This document shows positions 29,538 to 38,164 of a stretch of DNA of 64,000 nt, piece by piece. The translations under genes and the position numbers were made by a program. Source of the DNA: Streptomyces sp. NWU339 (GTDB lineage: Bacteria > Actinomycetota > Actinomycetes > Streptomycetales > Streptomycetaceae); assembly GCF_003143855.1 (NCBI RefSeq), contig NZ_QFRK01000001.1, forward strand, positions 191,940-255,939, written 5' to 3'. Within the stretch, counting starts at the first letter, position 1; the number at the start of each line of letters is the position of its first letter. The notes below the pieces were generated by a model, which ran no database searches, had not been told where the DNA came from, and saw only the letters and a program-made list of their open reading frames with translations.

Positions 29538-29661
29538 CGCGGGCGGAGCCGGCCCCGCCCGCCGCGGGCTGATCGCCTTCGCCTGGCTGTGGGTGGGGGT
29601 GCCGCTCGCCTACGGGCTGTACGAACTCGTACGGAAGGCCACACAACTGTTCACCGGATGA
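29506..29661 (+). CDS. Small membrane partner of OFA transporter (51 aa)
   Basis: A 51-residue frame with a strong GGAGG seven bases before its ATG, starting inside the last 32 bp of the OFA gene. It has a hydrophilic N-terminus, then one transmembrane helix (residues about 21-38: GLIAFAWLWVGVPLAYGLYE) and a short basic tail (LVRKATQLFTG). Small single-helix proteins of this kind follow OFA transporters in many actinobacteria and are catalogued as MFS transporter small subunits; a role in assembly or regulation is inferred. The second OFA gene in the window has no such partner. Confidence 0.75.
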   Translation: MTGDSSTSPPDAGGAGPARRGLIAFAWLWVGVPLAYGLYELVRKATQLFTG

Positions 29662-29825
29662 CGGGCGGTGTCCGGGCACATCGGGACGCGTGTCCGGACG
29701 TCCGCGGGCCTGACCGAAGCCGACAAGCCCGGCGGCCGATTCCTGTCGCATCACCTGTCGGTGTACCCGTCGGTCACTGACCAGACTGGTGGATCCCGCA
29801 ACCGCAACACGAGGGGGATCCACCC

Positions 29826-30773
29826 ATGATCGGCTCGCGCATCGCCGCCGTCGGCCACTACCAGCCCGCCCGGGTGCTCACCAACGAGGAGCTGGCGGGC
29901 ATGGTCGACACCAGCGACGAGTGGATCACGAGCCGGGTCGGCATCCGCACCCGTCACATCGCGGGCCCCGAGGAGCCCGTCGACGAACTGGCCGCCCACG
30001 CCGCGGCCAAGGCGCTGGCGGCGGCCGGCCGCACCCCCACGGAGATCGACCTGGTGCTGGTCGCCACGTCCACCGCGATCGACCGCTCGCCCAACATGGC
30101 GGCCCGGGTCGCCGCCCGCCTCGGCATTCCCGGGCCCGCCGCGATGGACGTCAACGTGGTGTGCGCCGGGTTCACCCATGCGCTGGCCACCGCCGACCAC
30201 GCCGTGCGGGCCGGCGCCGCGAGCCGCGCGCTGGTCATCGGCGCCGACAAGATGTCCGAGGTGGCGGACTGGACCGACCGCTCCACCTGCGTGCTCGTCG
30301 GCGACGGGGCGGGGGCCGCGGTCGTCGAGGCGGCCGAGACCTCCGAGGAGGCCGGGATCGGGCCCGTGCTGTGGGGCTCGGTGCCGGAGATGGGCAACGC
30401 GGTGCGGATCGAGGGGACGCCGCCGCGGTTCGCGCAGGAGGGACAGAGCGTGTACCGCTGGGCGACCACGAAGCTGCCGGCCATCGCCCGCCAGGCCTGT
30501 GAGAAGGCGGGACTGGCGCCGGAGGAACTCGCCGGGGTGGTGCTGCACCAGGCCAACCTGCGGATCATCGAACCCCTCGCGCTCAGGATCGGCGCCGTCA
30601 ACGCCGTCGTCGCCCGCGACGTCACCGAGTCGGGCAACACGTCGGCCGCGAGCATCCCGCTCGCCTTCGCCAAGCTCGTCGAGCGGGGCGCGGTGTCGTC
30701 CGGCGACCCGGTCCTGCTCTTCGGCTTCGGCGGGAACCTGTCGTACGCGGGGCAGGTCGTCCGCTGCCCCTGA
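29826..30773 (+). CDS. Beta-ketoacyl-ACP synthase III family protein
   Basis: A 315-residue thiolase-fold enzyme with the KAS III triad: Cys113 in NVVCAGFTHAL, His in VVLHQANLRII and Asn in ESGNTSAASIP. KAS III condenses an acyl-CoA starter with malonyl-ACP. Streptomyces carry several such paralogues, and this one is not beside other fatty acid genes. It lies between the OFA transporter and the GntR regulator, so its starter could be linked to that module, but nothing in the sequence shows this. The ATG follows GAGGGGG. Its own promoter probably lies in the 164 bp upstream. Confidence 0.88.
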   Translation: MIGSRIAAVGHYQPARVLTNEELAGMVDTSDEWITSRVGIRTRHIAGPEEPVDELAAHAAAKALAAAGRTPTEIDLVLVATSTAIDRSPNMAARVAARLGIPGPAAMDVNVVCAGFTHALATADHAVRAGAASRALVIGADKMSEVADWTDRSTCVLVGDGAGAAVVEAAETSEEAGIGPVLWGSVPEMGNAVRIEGTPPRFAQEGQSVYRWATTKLPAIARQACEKAGLAPEELAGVVLHQANLRIIEPLALRIGAVNAVVARDVTESGNTSAASIPLAFAKLVERGAVSSGDPVLLFGFGGNLSYAGQVVRCP

Positions 30774-30832
30774 AGATCCCTCGTACGGGTGTGACGCGAT
30801 CGACTCCCCCTCTCCCTGGCATGTGGGCGCCG

Positions 30833-30854
30833 TAGACTGTAGACGAAAGACAAT
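30833..30854. promoter_or_regulatory. Candidate GntR-type operator upstream of the GntR gene
   Basis: The segment contains ACTGTAGAC (30836-30844), the exact reverse complement of GTCTACAGT in the OFA/FDH promoter, and a distal GACAAT. It also reads as a 7-bp series of AGAC units. The location, 66 bp before the regulator start, suggests autoregulation. Confidence 0.5.
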
Positions 30855-30920
30855 CACTACTGGCGGCGCCGAACGACCGGCCGTGCGGCCGGGCGAGGGC
30901 CGCCGAGGAGGGGGACCGCG

Positions 30921-31598
30921 ATGCTGTCGGCCGGACTGCCCCAGGGGGCGGTGCCCAAGCTCGAACGACCGGGACCGCTACGGGACCGGGTCTACGAGGC
31001 ACTGCTCGAGCTCATCACCACGCGCGCCCTCCAGCCCGGCCAGCATCTGGTCGAGAGCGAACTCGCCGGTCACCTCGGGGTCTCCCGGCAGCCGGTGCGC
31101 GAGGCGCTGCAGCGGCTGAACACCGAGGGCTGGGTCGATCTGCGCCCCGCGCAGGGCGCGTTCGTGCACGAGCCGACGGAGCAGGAGGCCGACCAACTCC
31201 TCACCGTGCGCACGCTGCTGGAGGCCGAGGCCGCCAGGCTCGCCGCGCTCAACGCCGACAGCGCGGGCATCGAGGCCCTGGAGGAGATCCTGGCGCTGGG
31301 CCTGGAGGCCGTGGCCTCCGACGACGTGGACGCCGCCGTCGTCCTCAACGCCCGCTTCCACGCCAAGATCATGGACCTGGCCGGCAACGCGGTCCTCGCC
31401 GAACTCGCCGCCCAGGTCGGCCGCCGCGTGCGCTGGTACCACGCCCCCGTCGCCCGGCAGCGCGGAGGGCAGTCCTGGGCCGAGCACCGCGACCTGATCG
31501 CCGCCGTCGCCGACCGCGACGAACAGCTGGCCGAGCGGCTCATGCGCGAACACACCGAGCACACCCGGCGTTCCTACCTCGCGCAGGCGAAGCCCTGA
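30921..31598 (+). CDS. GntR-family regulator with FCD domain
   Basis: A 225-residue FadR/VanR-subfamily regulator. Residues about 20-80 form the winged helix (LRDRVYEALLELITTRAL...SRQPVREALQRLNTEGWV). Residues 95-215 are the all-helical FCD ligand domain with likely metal ligands in LNARFHAKIM and WAEHRDLIAAV. FCD regulators sense small carboxylates, so oxalate, formate or a CoA ester is a reasonable ligand given the neighbours. Related operator-like sequences occur at its own promoter and at the FDH and oxc promoters. A strong terminator follows. Confidence 0.9.
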   Translation: MLSAGLPQGAVPKLERPGPLRDRVYEALLELITTRALQPGQHLVESELAGHLGVSRQPVREALQRLNTEGWVDLRPAQGAFVHEPTEQEADQLLTVRTLLEAEAARLAALNADSAGIEALEEILALGLEAVASDDVDAAVVLNARFHAKIMDLAGNAVLAELAAQVGRRVRWYHAPVARQRGGQSWAEHRDLIAAVADRDEQLAERLMREHTEHTRRSYLAQAKP

Positions 31599-31693
31599 CG
31601 GCACCGCCCCCTGACGGCACCGGCGTCCTGCCGACGGTGAAGCCCTGGAAGTCCTGACCGCACCCCCAGGGCGCGGTGACCCGACCGCGGGAA

Positions 31694-31721
31694 GGGGCCC
31701 GCGTGGCTCCGCGCGGGCCCC
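31694..31721 (+). terminator. Terminator after GntR gene
   Basis: GGGGCCCGCG (31694-31703) pairs perfectly with CGCGGGCCCC (31712-31721) and is followed by TTT, a standard intrinsic terminator. Confidence 0.8.
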
Positions 31722-31797
31722 TTTGTCCTGTGAGTGGAAAAAGTAGGGGCCAATTCCTGCGCGACTTCTTCCCACCTCCGGCAGCCGCTGCTACGTT
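31722..31797 (+). promoter_or_regulatory. ROK-gene promoter with motif shared with the PQQ/ThuA gene
   Basis: The 23-mer at 31722-31744 begins TTTGTCCTGTG and ends GGAAAAAGT; it matches 19 of 23 bases at 39241-39263. Here GGAAAAAGT (31736-31744) also forms an inverted repeat with ACTTCTTCC (31764-31772). A TACGTT -10-like element (31792-31797) followed by CCCT lies 70 bp after the motif start, against 69 bp in the other promoter. An operator for the ROK protein is the simplest explanation. Confidence 0.5.
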
Positions 31798-31868
31798 CCC
31801 TCCGAAAGCACGCCACGCACGTGGCCGGAATCCGGCGCGCACAGGCCGATCGAGGCGGGGAGGGGTTC

Positions 31869-33059
31869 GTGAGACGTATGACCGCACGACCCGCGAACGC
31901 GCATCAGGCCCGACTGCTCCGGCTGTTGCGCGACGGTGGCCCCAACTCCCGTGCCCAGTTGGGTGACCAGGTCGACCTCTCCCGGTCGAAGCTGGCCGTG
32001 GAGGTGGACCGGCTGCTGGAGACGGAACTCGTCGTGGCCGACGGACTCGCCGCCTCGCGCGGCGGCCGGCGCTCCCACAACATCCGCCTCAACCCGCATC
32101 TGCGCCTCCTCGGCGTGGACATCGGCGCGACCTCGGTCGACGTCGCCGTCACCAACGCCGAACTGGAGATCCTCGGGCACCTCAACCAGCCCATCGACGT
32201 CCGTGACGGACCGGTCGCGGTGTTCGAACAAGTCCTGGCCATGGCCGCGAAGTTGAAGGCCACCGGGCTCGCCGAGGGGTTCGACGGCGCCGGTATCGGC
32301 GTCCCGGGCCCGGTCCGCTTCCCCGAGGGCATCCCGGTGGCACCGCCGATCATGCCCGGCTGGGACGGCTTCCCCGTGCGGGAGGCGCTCAGCCAGGAAC
32401 TCGGCTGCCCGGTCATGGTCGACAACGACGTGAACCTGATGGCCATGGGGGAGCAGCACGCGGGCGTCGCCCGCACCGTCGGCGACTTCCTCTGCGTCAA
32501 GATCGGTACCGGCATCGGCTGCGGCATCGTCGTCGGCGGTGAGGTCTACCGCGGTACGACGGGCAGCGCCGGCGACATCGGGCACATCCAGGCCGTACCC
32601 GACGGCCGCCCGTGCGCCTGCGGCAACCGGGGCTGTCTGGAGGCCCACTTCAGCGGCTCGGCCCTCGCCCGGGACGCCACGGAGGCCGCCGAACAGCGGC
32701 TCTCCGCCGAACTCGCGAGCCGCCTGGAGACGAACGGCACGCTCAGCGCCGTCGACGTCGCCGCCGCGGCCGCCGCGGGGGACGCCACCGCCCTCGATCT
32801 GATCCGCGAGGGCGGCAACCGCACCGGCCAGGTCATCGCCGGCCTGGTCAGTTTCTTCAACCCCGGCCTGGTGGTGATCGGCGGCGGGGTGACCGGTCTC
32901 GGCCACACCCTGCTCGCCGCCATCCGCACCCAGGTCTACCGCCAGTCGCTGCCCCTGGCGACCGGCAACCTGCCCATCGTCCTCGGGGAGTTGGGCCCCA
33001 CCGCCGGAGTCATCGGCGCGGCCCGGCTCATCAGCGACCACCTGTTCTCACCCGCGTAA
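31869..33059 (+). CDS. ROK-family transcriptional repressor
   Basis: A 396-residue ROK regulator. An N-terminal winged helix (about 5-65: ANAHQARLLRLLRDGG...SRSKLAVEVDRLL) precedes a sugar-kinase-like domain with the phosphate motif LGVDIGATSVDVAV. It also has the zinc site CACGNRGCLEAH. Such repressors respond to sugars. The GTG at 31869 lies five bases after GGAGG; ATG at 31878 is the alternative. It precedes a sugar ABC operon, with which it shares orientation, and a promoter motif links it to the PQQ/ThuA gene downstream. Confidence 0.9.
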   Translation: MRRMTARPANAHQARLLRLLRDGGPNSRAQLGDQVDLSRSKLAVEVDRLLETELVVADGLAASRGGRRSHNIRLNPHLRLLGVDIGATSVDVAVTNAELEILGHLNQPIDVRDGPVAVFEQVLAMAAKLKATGLAEGFDGAGIGVPGPVRFPEGIPVAPPIMPGWDGFPVREALSQELGCPVMVDNDVNLMAMGEQHAGVARTVGDFLCVKIGTGIGCGIVVGGEVYRGTTGSAGDIGHIQAVPDGRPCACGNRGCLEAHFSGSALARDATEAAEQRLSAELASRLETNGTLSAVDVAAAAAAGDATALDLIREGGNRTGQVIAGLVSFFNPGLVVIGGGVTGLGHTLLAAIRTQVYRQSLPLATGNLPIVLGELGPTAGVIGAARLISDHLFSPA

Positions 33060-33078
33060 GCAGCCCACGGCTCCACCG

Positions 33079-33132
33079 CACCGTTCGCACCGCTTCCACC
33101 GTTCACGCCGTTCGAACCGTTCTCACCGCACA
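33079..33132. repeat. Six-unit degenerate 9-bp tandem repeat
   Basis: Six consecutive 9-mers of the form CACCGTTCN (variants CACCGCTTC, CGCCGTTCG, AACCGTTCT, CACCGCACA) fill the ROK/ABC intergenic space just after the ROK stop. Likely a slipped-strand satellite; a regulatory role is unknown. Confidence 0.7.
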
Positions 33133-33241
33133 GAACAGCGCACCGGCACCACGTACGGCTCCGCCGCTCCACCCCTGCTCTGACAACGTTGGCCCGACCG
33201 CGCCCTGACACCGGCCCGCACGCCCGCCGAGGGGAATCCGC

Positions 33242-34759
33242 ATGGCACCCGAACCACCGCTGCTCAGCATGTCCGGCATCACCAAGTCGTTCCCCGGCGT
33301 CCGGGCCCTGGACGGCGTCGACCTCGACGTCCAGGCCGGCGAGGTGCACTGCCTGCTCGGCCAGAACGGCGCCGGCAAGTCCACCCTGATCAAGGTGCTG
33401 GCCGGCGCCCACCAGCCCGACACGGGCACGATCCGCTGGCGCGGAGAAGCGGTCACCCTGCGCTCGCCGATCGCCGCCATGCGCCTCGGTATCGCCACCA
33501 TCTACCAGGAACTCGACCTGGTGGAACACATGACGGTCGCCGAGAACGTCCACCTCGGCCAGGAGCCGACGACCGCCGGGTTCGTGGTCCGCCCGAGAAC
33601 GTCCAGGGAGGCGACGAGCCGACTGCTGGCCCGCCTCGGACACCCGGAGATCGAACCGACCCGGCTGGTGGGGGAGTTGTCGGCGGCACAACAGCAGATC
33701 GTCTCGATGGCGCGGGCGCTCTCGCACGACGTGCGCCTCATCGTGATGGACGAACCGTCGGCGGCGCTCGACCCGGACGAGGTCGAGAACCTCTTCAGAA
33801 TCGTCGCCGATCTCACCGCCGACGGAGTCGCCGTCGTCTACATCTCGCACCGCCTCGAGGAGATCCGGCGCATCGGGGACCGGGTGACCGTGCTGAAGGA
33901 CGGCCGGGCCGTCGCGGGTGGACTGCCCGCGAAGTCCACCCCGACCCGCGAGGTGGTCTCCCTGATGACCGGCCGCGACGTCGAGTACGTCTTCCCCGAA
34001 CGGCCCGCCTCCCCGCCGACCGGCGAACCGGTGCTGACCGTCGAAGGGCTGTCCCGCAAGGGCGAGTTCGCCCCCCTCGACCTCCAGCTGCGCCCCGGGG
34101 AGATCGTCGGGCTCGCCGGCCTGGTCGGCTCCGGGCGCTCCGAGATCCTGGAGACCGTCTACGGGGCCCGCAAACCGGACTCCGGCCGTGTCCTGGTCGA
34201 CGGACGCCCGCTGCGGCCGGGCAGCGTCCGCGCCGCCGTGCGCGCCGGGATCGGGCTCGCCCCCGAGGAACGCAAGGCGCAGGCCCTGCTCATGCTGGAG
34301 TCCGTCACCCGCAATGTGTCGGTCTCCGCAATGTCCCGCTTCTCCCGCGCCGGTTGGATCGACCGGGGTGCGGAACTGGGCGCCGCCCGCGCCGCCACCC
34401 GTGAGCTGTCGCTCCGGCCGGACAACCCGGACGTGCCGGTGCGCACCCTGTCCGGCGGCAACCAGCAGAAGGCCGTGCTCGCCCGCTGGCTGCTGCGCGG
34501 CTGCCGGGTGCTGCTGCTGGACGAACCCACCCGCGGCGTCGACGTCGGCGCCCGCGCCGAACTGTACGCGGTCGTCCGCCGCCTGGCGGACGAAGGCCTC
34601 GCCGTACTGCTCGTCTCCAGCGAGGTGCCCGAGGTGCTCGGCCTCGCCGACCGCGTCCTGGTGCTCCGGGAAGGCGACGTCGTCCACACGGCGCCCGCCC
34701 GGGAGCTCGACGAACACCGTGTACTCGACCTCGTCATGGAAGGAAGCCCGGCGTCATGA
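33242..34759 (+). CDS. Sugar ABC importer ATPase (RbsA type)
   Basis: A 505-residue ATPase with two fused ABC domains. The first has Walker A GQNGAGKST, signature LSAAQQQIV and Walker B LIVMDEPSAAL. The second has the degenerate Walker A GLVGSGRSE usual for the family, signature LSGGNQQKAV and Walker B VLLLDEPTRGVDVG. It powers uptake of a monosaccharide or cyclitol (ribose, xylose, galactose or inositol class). GAGGGGA precedes the ATG. It overlaps the permease gene by 4 bp. Confidence 0.94.
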   Translation: MAPEPPLLSMSGITKSFPGVRALDGVDLDVQAGEVHCLLGQNGAGKSTLIKVLAGAHQPDTGTIRWRGEAVTLRSPIAAMRLGIATIYQELDLVEHMTVAENVHLGQEPTTAGFVVRPRTSREATSRLLARLGHPEIEPTRLVGELSAAQQQIVSMARALSHDVRLIVMDEPSAALDPDEVENLFRIVADLTADGVAVVYISHRLEEIRRIGDRVTVLKDGRAVAGGLPAKSTPTREVVSLMTGRDVEYVFPERPASPPTGEPVLTVEGLSRKGEFAPLDLQLRPGEIVGLAGLVGSGRSEILETVYGARKPDSGRVLVDGRPLRPGSVRAAVRAGIGLAPEERKAQALLMLESVTRNVSVSAMSRFSRAGWIDRGAELGAARAATRELSLRPDNPDVPVRTLSGGNQQKAVLARWLLRGCRVLLLDEPTRGVDVGARAELYAVVRRLADEGLAVLLVSSEVPEVLGLADRVLVLREGDVVHTAPARELDEHRVLDLVMEGSPAS

Positions 34760-35775
34760 CGCAGCCCGTCTCCCCGCCGCGGGAACGCACCGACAAGGTG
34801 CCGGTCACCGGCGAAACGCCCGCCTGGCGCGCCGTGTTGTTCCGCGCCGACGTCCGTACGCTGTCGCTGCTCGGCGTGCTCGCCGCGCTCGTCCTCATCG
34901 GCGGCATCACCAGACCCGACGAGTTCCTGGACACCCGCAACCTCCAACTCGTCCTCACCCAGGCATCCGTCATCGGTGTCGTCACCGTCGGCATGACCTT
35001 CGTCATCACCTCCGGCGGCATCGACCTGTCGGTCGGCGCGATCGTCGCCCTGTCCTCGGTGTGGGCGACCACCGTCGCCACCCAGGAGTTCGGCTTCGCC
35101 GGCATCCTGTTCACCGCCGTCCTCGTCGGACTGGGCTGCGGCCTGGTCAACGGGGTGCTCATCGCCTACGGCGGGATGGTCCCGTTCATCGCGACGCTCG
35201 CCATGCTCGCCTCGGCCCGCGGCCTGGCCCTGCAGATCACCGACGGGCGGACCCAGGTCGTCACCGTCGACGGGGTCCTCAATCTCGGTGAACGCGACTC
35301 CTACGTCCTCGGCATCCCGCCCCTGGTCCTGGTGTTCGCGGCGGTCACCGTCATCGGCTGGCTGGTGCTCAACCGGACCACCTTCGGGCGCCGCACCGTC
35401 GCCGTCGGCGGCAACCCGGAGGCGGCCCGGCTCGCCGGCATCGACGTCCGGCGCCAGCGGCTGTACCTCTACCTGCTGTCCGGGCTGTGCTGCGGCATCG
35501 CCGCCTTCCTGCTGATCGTCCTGGCCGGCTCCGGCCAGAACACCAACGGCAACCTCTACGAACTCGACGCCATCGCCGCCGCGATCATCGGCGGCACCCT
35601 GCTCACCGGAGGCCGCGGCACCATCGTCGGCTCCGTGCTGGGCGTCCTGATCTTCACCACGATCACCAACATCTTCGCCCTGAACAACCTGCAGAGCGAC
35701 GTCCAGCAGATCGCCAAGGGCGCGATCATCGTCGCCGCCGTGCTGGTCCAGCGCCGTACCGCGAGCACGACCTGA
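34756..35775 (+). CDS. Sugar ABC importer permease (RbsC type)
   Basis: A 339-residue membrane protein with about nine helices. It has the RbsC-family motifs GMTFVITSGGIDLSVGAIVALSS and FGRRTVAVGGNPEAARLAGI. It should form the homodimeric channel for the RbsA-type ATPase encoded immediately before. The ATG overlaps the ATPase stop, so the two are coupled. Confidence 0.94.
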   Translation: MTQPVSPPRERTDKVPVTGETPAWRAVLFRADVRTLSLLGVLAALVLIGGITRPDEFLDTRNLQLVLTQASVIGVVTVGMTFVITSGGIDLSVGAIVALSSVWATTVATQEFGFAGILFTAVLVGLGCGLVNGVLIAYGGMVPFIATLAMLASARGLALQITDGRTQVVTVDGVLNLGERDSYVLGIPPLVLVFAAVTVIGWLVLNRTTFGRRTVAVGGNPEAARLAGIDVRRQRLYLYLLSGLCCGIAAFLLIVLAGSGQNTNGNLYELDAIAAAIIGGTLLTGGRGTIVGSVLGVLIFTTITNIFALNNLQSDVQQIAKGAIIVAAVLVQRRTASTT

Positions 35776-35792
35776 CGAAAGGGTTCACCGCC

Positions 35793-36842
35793 ATGCCAGA
35801 GCCGACGCCTTTCACGAGCCGCAGAGGGCTGCTCTTCTCAGCCGCCGCCGTGTCCGCCGGTGTCCTCGTCACCGGCTGCACCAGCAACGAACCGAGCGAC
35901 GCGAAGCCGACCGCCGCCGACCGGCCGGCCGCCGACGACAAGCCCGGCAAGCCGGTCACCATCGGCTTCGCCGGACCGCAGGCCGACCACGGCTGGCTCA
36001 ACGCCATCAACGACCAGGCCAAGAAGCGCGCCGAGAAGTACTCCGACGTCACCATGGAGACCACCGAGGGCTCCAACGACACCGCCCAGCAGATCGGCCA
36101 GATCGAGACCCTCATCAACAAGAAGGTCGACGTCCTGGTGGTGCTGCCCGCCGACGGCAAGGCGCTCACCCAGGTCGGGCTGAAGGCGATGCGCGCCGGC
36201 ATCCCCGTCGTCAACCTCGACCGCATCTTCAACACCCCGCAGGCATACCGCTGCTGGATCGGCGGCGACAACTACGGGATGGGCCTGAACGCCGGGCACT
36301 ACATCGGCGAGAAGCTCAAGGACACCCCGAACGCCCGGGTCATCGAACTGGCCGGCCTGGACAACCTGGAGCTCACCAAGCAGCGCACCCAGGGCTTCGA
36401 CGACGCACTGAAGAACTACCCCAACATCAAGAAGGTGGCCCGCCAGGCCGCCGAGTTCACCGTAGAGTCCGGTCAGGCCAAGATGGCCCAACTCCTCCAG
36501 GCACAGTCGAAGTTCGACGCACTGTGGAACCACGACGACGACCAGGGCGTGGGTGCGCTGCGGGCCATCGAGCAGGCCGGGCGCGACGACTTCCTGATGG
36601 TCGGCGGGGCGGGCGCGCTCTCCGCCTTCGAGGCGATCAAGGCGGACAACGGCGTCCTGAAGGCGACGGTGCTGTACCCGCCGTCGATGGCCGCCTCCGC
36701 GATCGACCTGGCCCGCGCCCTCGGCCAGGGCAAGGGCGTCGGCGGCCTCGCCGAGTTCGAGATCCCCACCTCGCTGACCTGCTACTCGGCCGTGGTCGAC
36801 AAGGAGAACGTCGACCAGTACATGCCCACCGGCTTCAAGTGA
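35793..36842 (+). CDS. Sugar-binding lipoprotein of ABC importer
   Basis: A 349-residue periplasmic-binding-protein type I (peripla_BP_4) lipoprotein. The signal sequence has a twin-arginine-like SRRGLLFSAAA and a lipobox VLVTGC with the modified Cys near residue 29. The mature fold is ribose-binding-like (TIGFAGPQADHGWLNAINDQAKK, IETLINKKVDVLVVLPADG, NHDDDQGVGALRAIEQAG). It captures the sugar outside the membrane for the preceding permease, 17 bp upstream. The ligand cannot be told from the sequence; inositol or a keto-sugar fits the neighbours. Confidence 0.92.
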   Translation: MPEPTPFTSRRGLLFSAAAVSAGVLVTGCTSNEPSDAKPTAADRPAADDKPGKPVTIGFAGPQADHGWLNAINDQAKKRAEKYSDVTMETTEGSNDTAQQIGQIETLINKKVDVLVVLPADGKALTQVGLKAMRAGIPVVNLDRIFNTPQAYRCWIGGDNYGMGLNAGHYIGEKLKDTPNARVIELAGLDNLELTKQRTQGFDDALKNYPNIKKVARQAAEFTVESGQAKMAQLLQAQSKFDALWNHDDDQGVGALRAIEQAGRDDFLMVGGAGALSAFEAIKADNGVLKATVLYPPSMAASAIDLARALGQGKGVGGLAEFEIPTSLTCYSAVVDKENVDQYMPTGFK

Positions 36843-36922
36843 GGAGCTCCGCCCCACGGGCCTGACCAGCCCACCGGGCGGGGCCCACCCCCGCCCGCCA
36901 CGACGACGAGGAGGACAACCGT

Positions 36923-38149
36923 ATGGCACAGCCGCAGCAGTCAGATGGGGCAGACGGCACAGAAACGGGGAAGCCACCCCTGCGCGTCGGCATGGTCGGC
37001 TACGCCTTCATGGGTGCCGCCCACTCCCAGGGCTGGCGCACCGCGGGCCGCGTCTTCGACCTGCCGCTGAGCCCCGAACTGGCCGTGATCTGCGGCCGGG
37101 ACGCCACCGCGGTGCGCGCGGCGGCCGACCGCCACGGCTGGGCGGACACCGAGACCGACTGGCGTGCCCTGGTCGAACGGGACGACGTCGACCTCGTCGA
37201 CATCTGCACCCCGGGCGACAGCCACGCCGAGATCGCGGTGGCCGCCCTCGCCGCGGGCAAGCACGTGCTGTGCGAGAAGCCCCTCGCCAACACCGTGGCC
37301 GAGGCCGAGGCGATGGTCCGCGCCGCCGAAGAGGCCCAGGGGCAAGGCCGGTTGGCGATGATCGGCTTCAACTACCGCCGGATACCCGCGACCGCGCTGG
37401 CCCGGCGGATGGTGGCCGAGGACCGCATCGGCACCCTGCGGCACGTACGGGTGGCGTACCTGCAGGACTGGCTGGTGGACCCCGCGTTCCCGCTGACCTG
37501 GCGGCTGCGCCGGGAACAGGCCGGCTCCGGCTCGCTCGGCGACCTCGGCGCGCACATCGTCGACCTGGCGCAGTACCTGGCGGGGGAGCCGCTGGCGGGC
37601 GTCTCCGCGCTCACCGAGACGTTCGTCCGCCGGCGGCCGCTGCCCACCGGGCCCACCAGCGGACTGGCCGCCGTCGATGCCGTCGGGGCTACCGGCACCG
37701 GCCAGGTCACCGTCGACGACGCCGCCCTGTTCACCGGCCGCTTCGCCTCCGGCGCCCTCGCCTCCTTCGAGGCCACCCGGTACGCCACCGGCCGGAAGAA
37801 CGCCCTGCGCATCGAACTCAACGGCGAGCGCGGCTCCTTGGCCTTCGACCTGGAACGGCTCAACGAGCTCTCCTACCACGACGGGACCGAGCCCGGCGCG
37901 CACGCGGGGTTCCGCCGCATCCTCGTCACCGAACCCGACCACCCCTACCTGGACGCCTGGTGGCCGCCGGGCCACGGCCTCGGCTACGAGCACACCTTCG
38001 TGCACCAGGCCCGCGACCTGGTCCACGCGGTCGCCGACGGCCGCACACCCGAACCCTCCTTCGCCGACGGGCTGCAGGTGCAACGCGTGCTCGCGGCCGT
38101 GGAGGAGAGCGCCGAGAAGAACTCCCTCTACACGCCGATCGCCGCCTGA
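36923..38149 (+). CDS. Gfo/Idh/MocA-family NAD(P)-dependent oxidoreductase
   Basis: A 408-residue sugar dehydrogenase. The Rossmann motif is VGMVGYAFMGAAHS near residue 22. The hallmark Lys is in HVLCEKPLANT, and the conserved GSGSLGDLGAHIVDLAQYL carries the catalytic Asp/His pair. Members oxidise or reduce a hydroxyl of glucosides, inositol or related sugars, sometimes forming 3-keto sugars. It is in the ABC operon and 15 bp before a TIM-barrel isomerase, the same pairing as in inositol and keto-glycoside pathways. Confidence 0.92.
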   Translation: MAQPQQSDGADGTETGKPPLRVGMVGYAFMGAAHSQGWRTAGRVFDLPLSPELAVICGRDATAVRAAADRHGWADTETDWRALVERDDVDLVDICTPGDSHAEIAVAALAAGKHVLCEKPLANTVAEAEAMVRAAEEAQGQGRLAMIGFNYRRIPATALARRMVAEDRIGTLRHVRVAYLQDWLVDPAFPLTWRLRREQAGSGSLGDLGAHIVDLAQYLAGEPLAGVSALTETFVRRRPLPTGPTSGLAAVDAVGATGTGQVTVDDAALFTGRFASGALASFEATRYATGRKNALRIELNGERGSLAFDLERLNELSYHDGTEPGAHAGFRRILVTEPDHPYLDAWWPPGHGLGYEHTFVHQARDLVHAVADGRTPEPSFADGLQVQRVLAAVEESAEKNSLYTPIAA

Positions 38150-38164
38150 GGAGGACGGATACCG

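Noticed and set aside
33079..33132. CRISPR-like array
   Set aside because: Units are 9 bp, degenerate and have no spacers; no cas genes are present.
33184..33191. CAACGTTG palindrome before the ABC operon, possible LacI-type site
   Set aside because: Only eight bases are symmetric and no LacI regulator is nearby; too weak to call.
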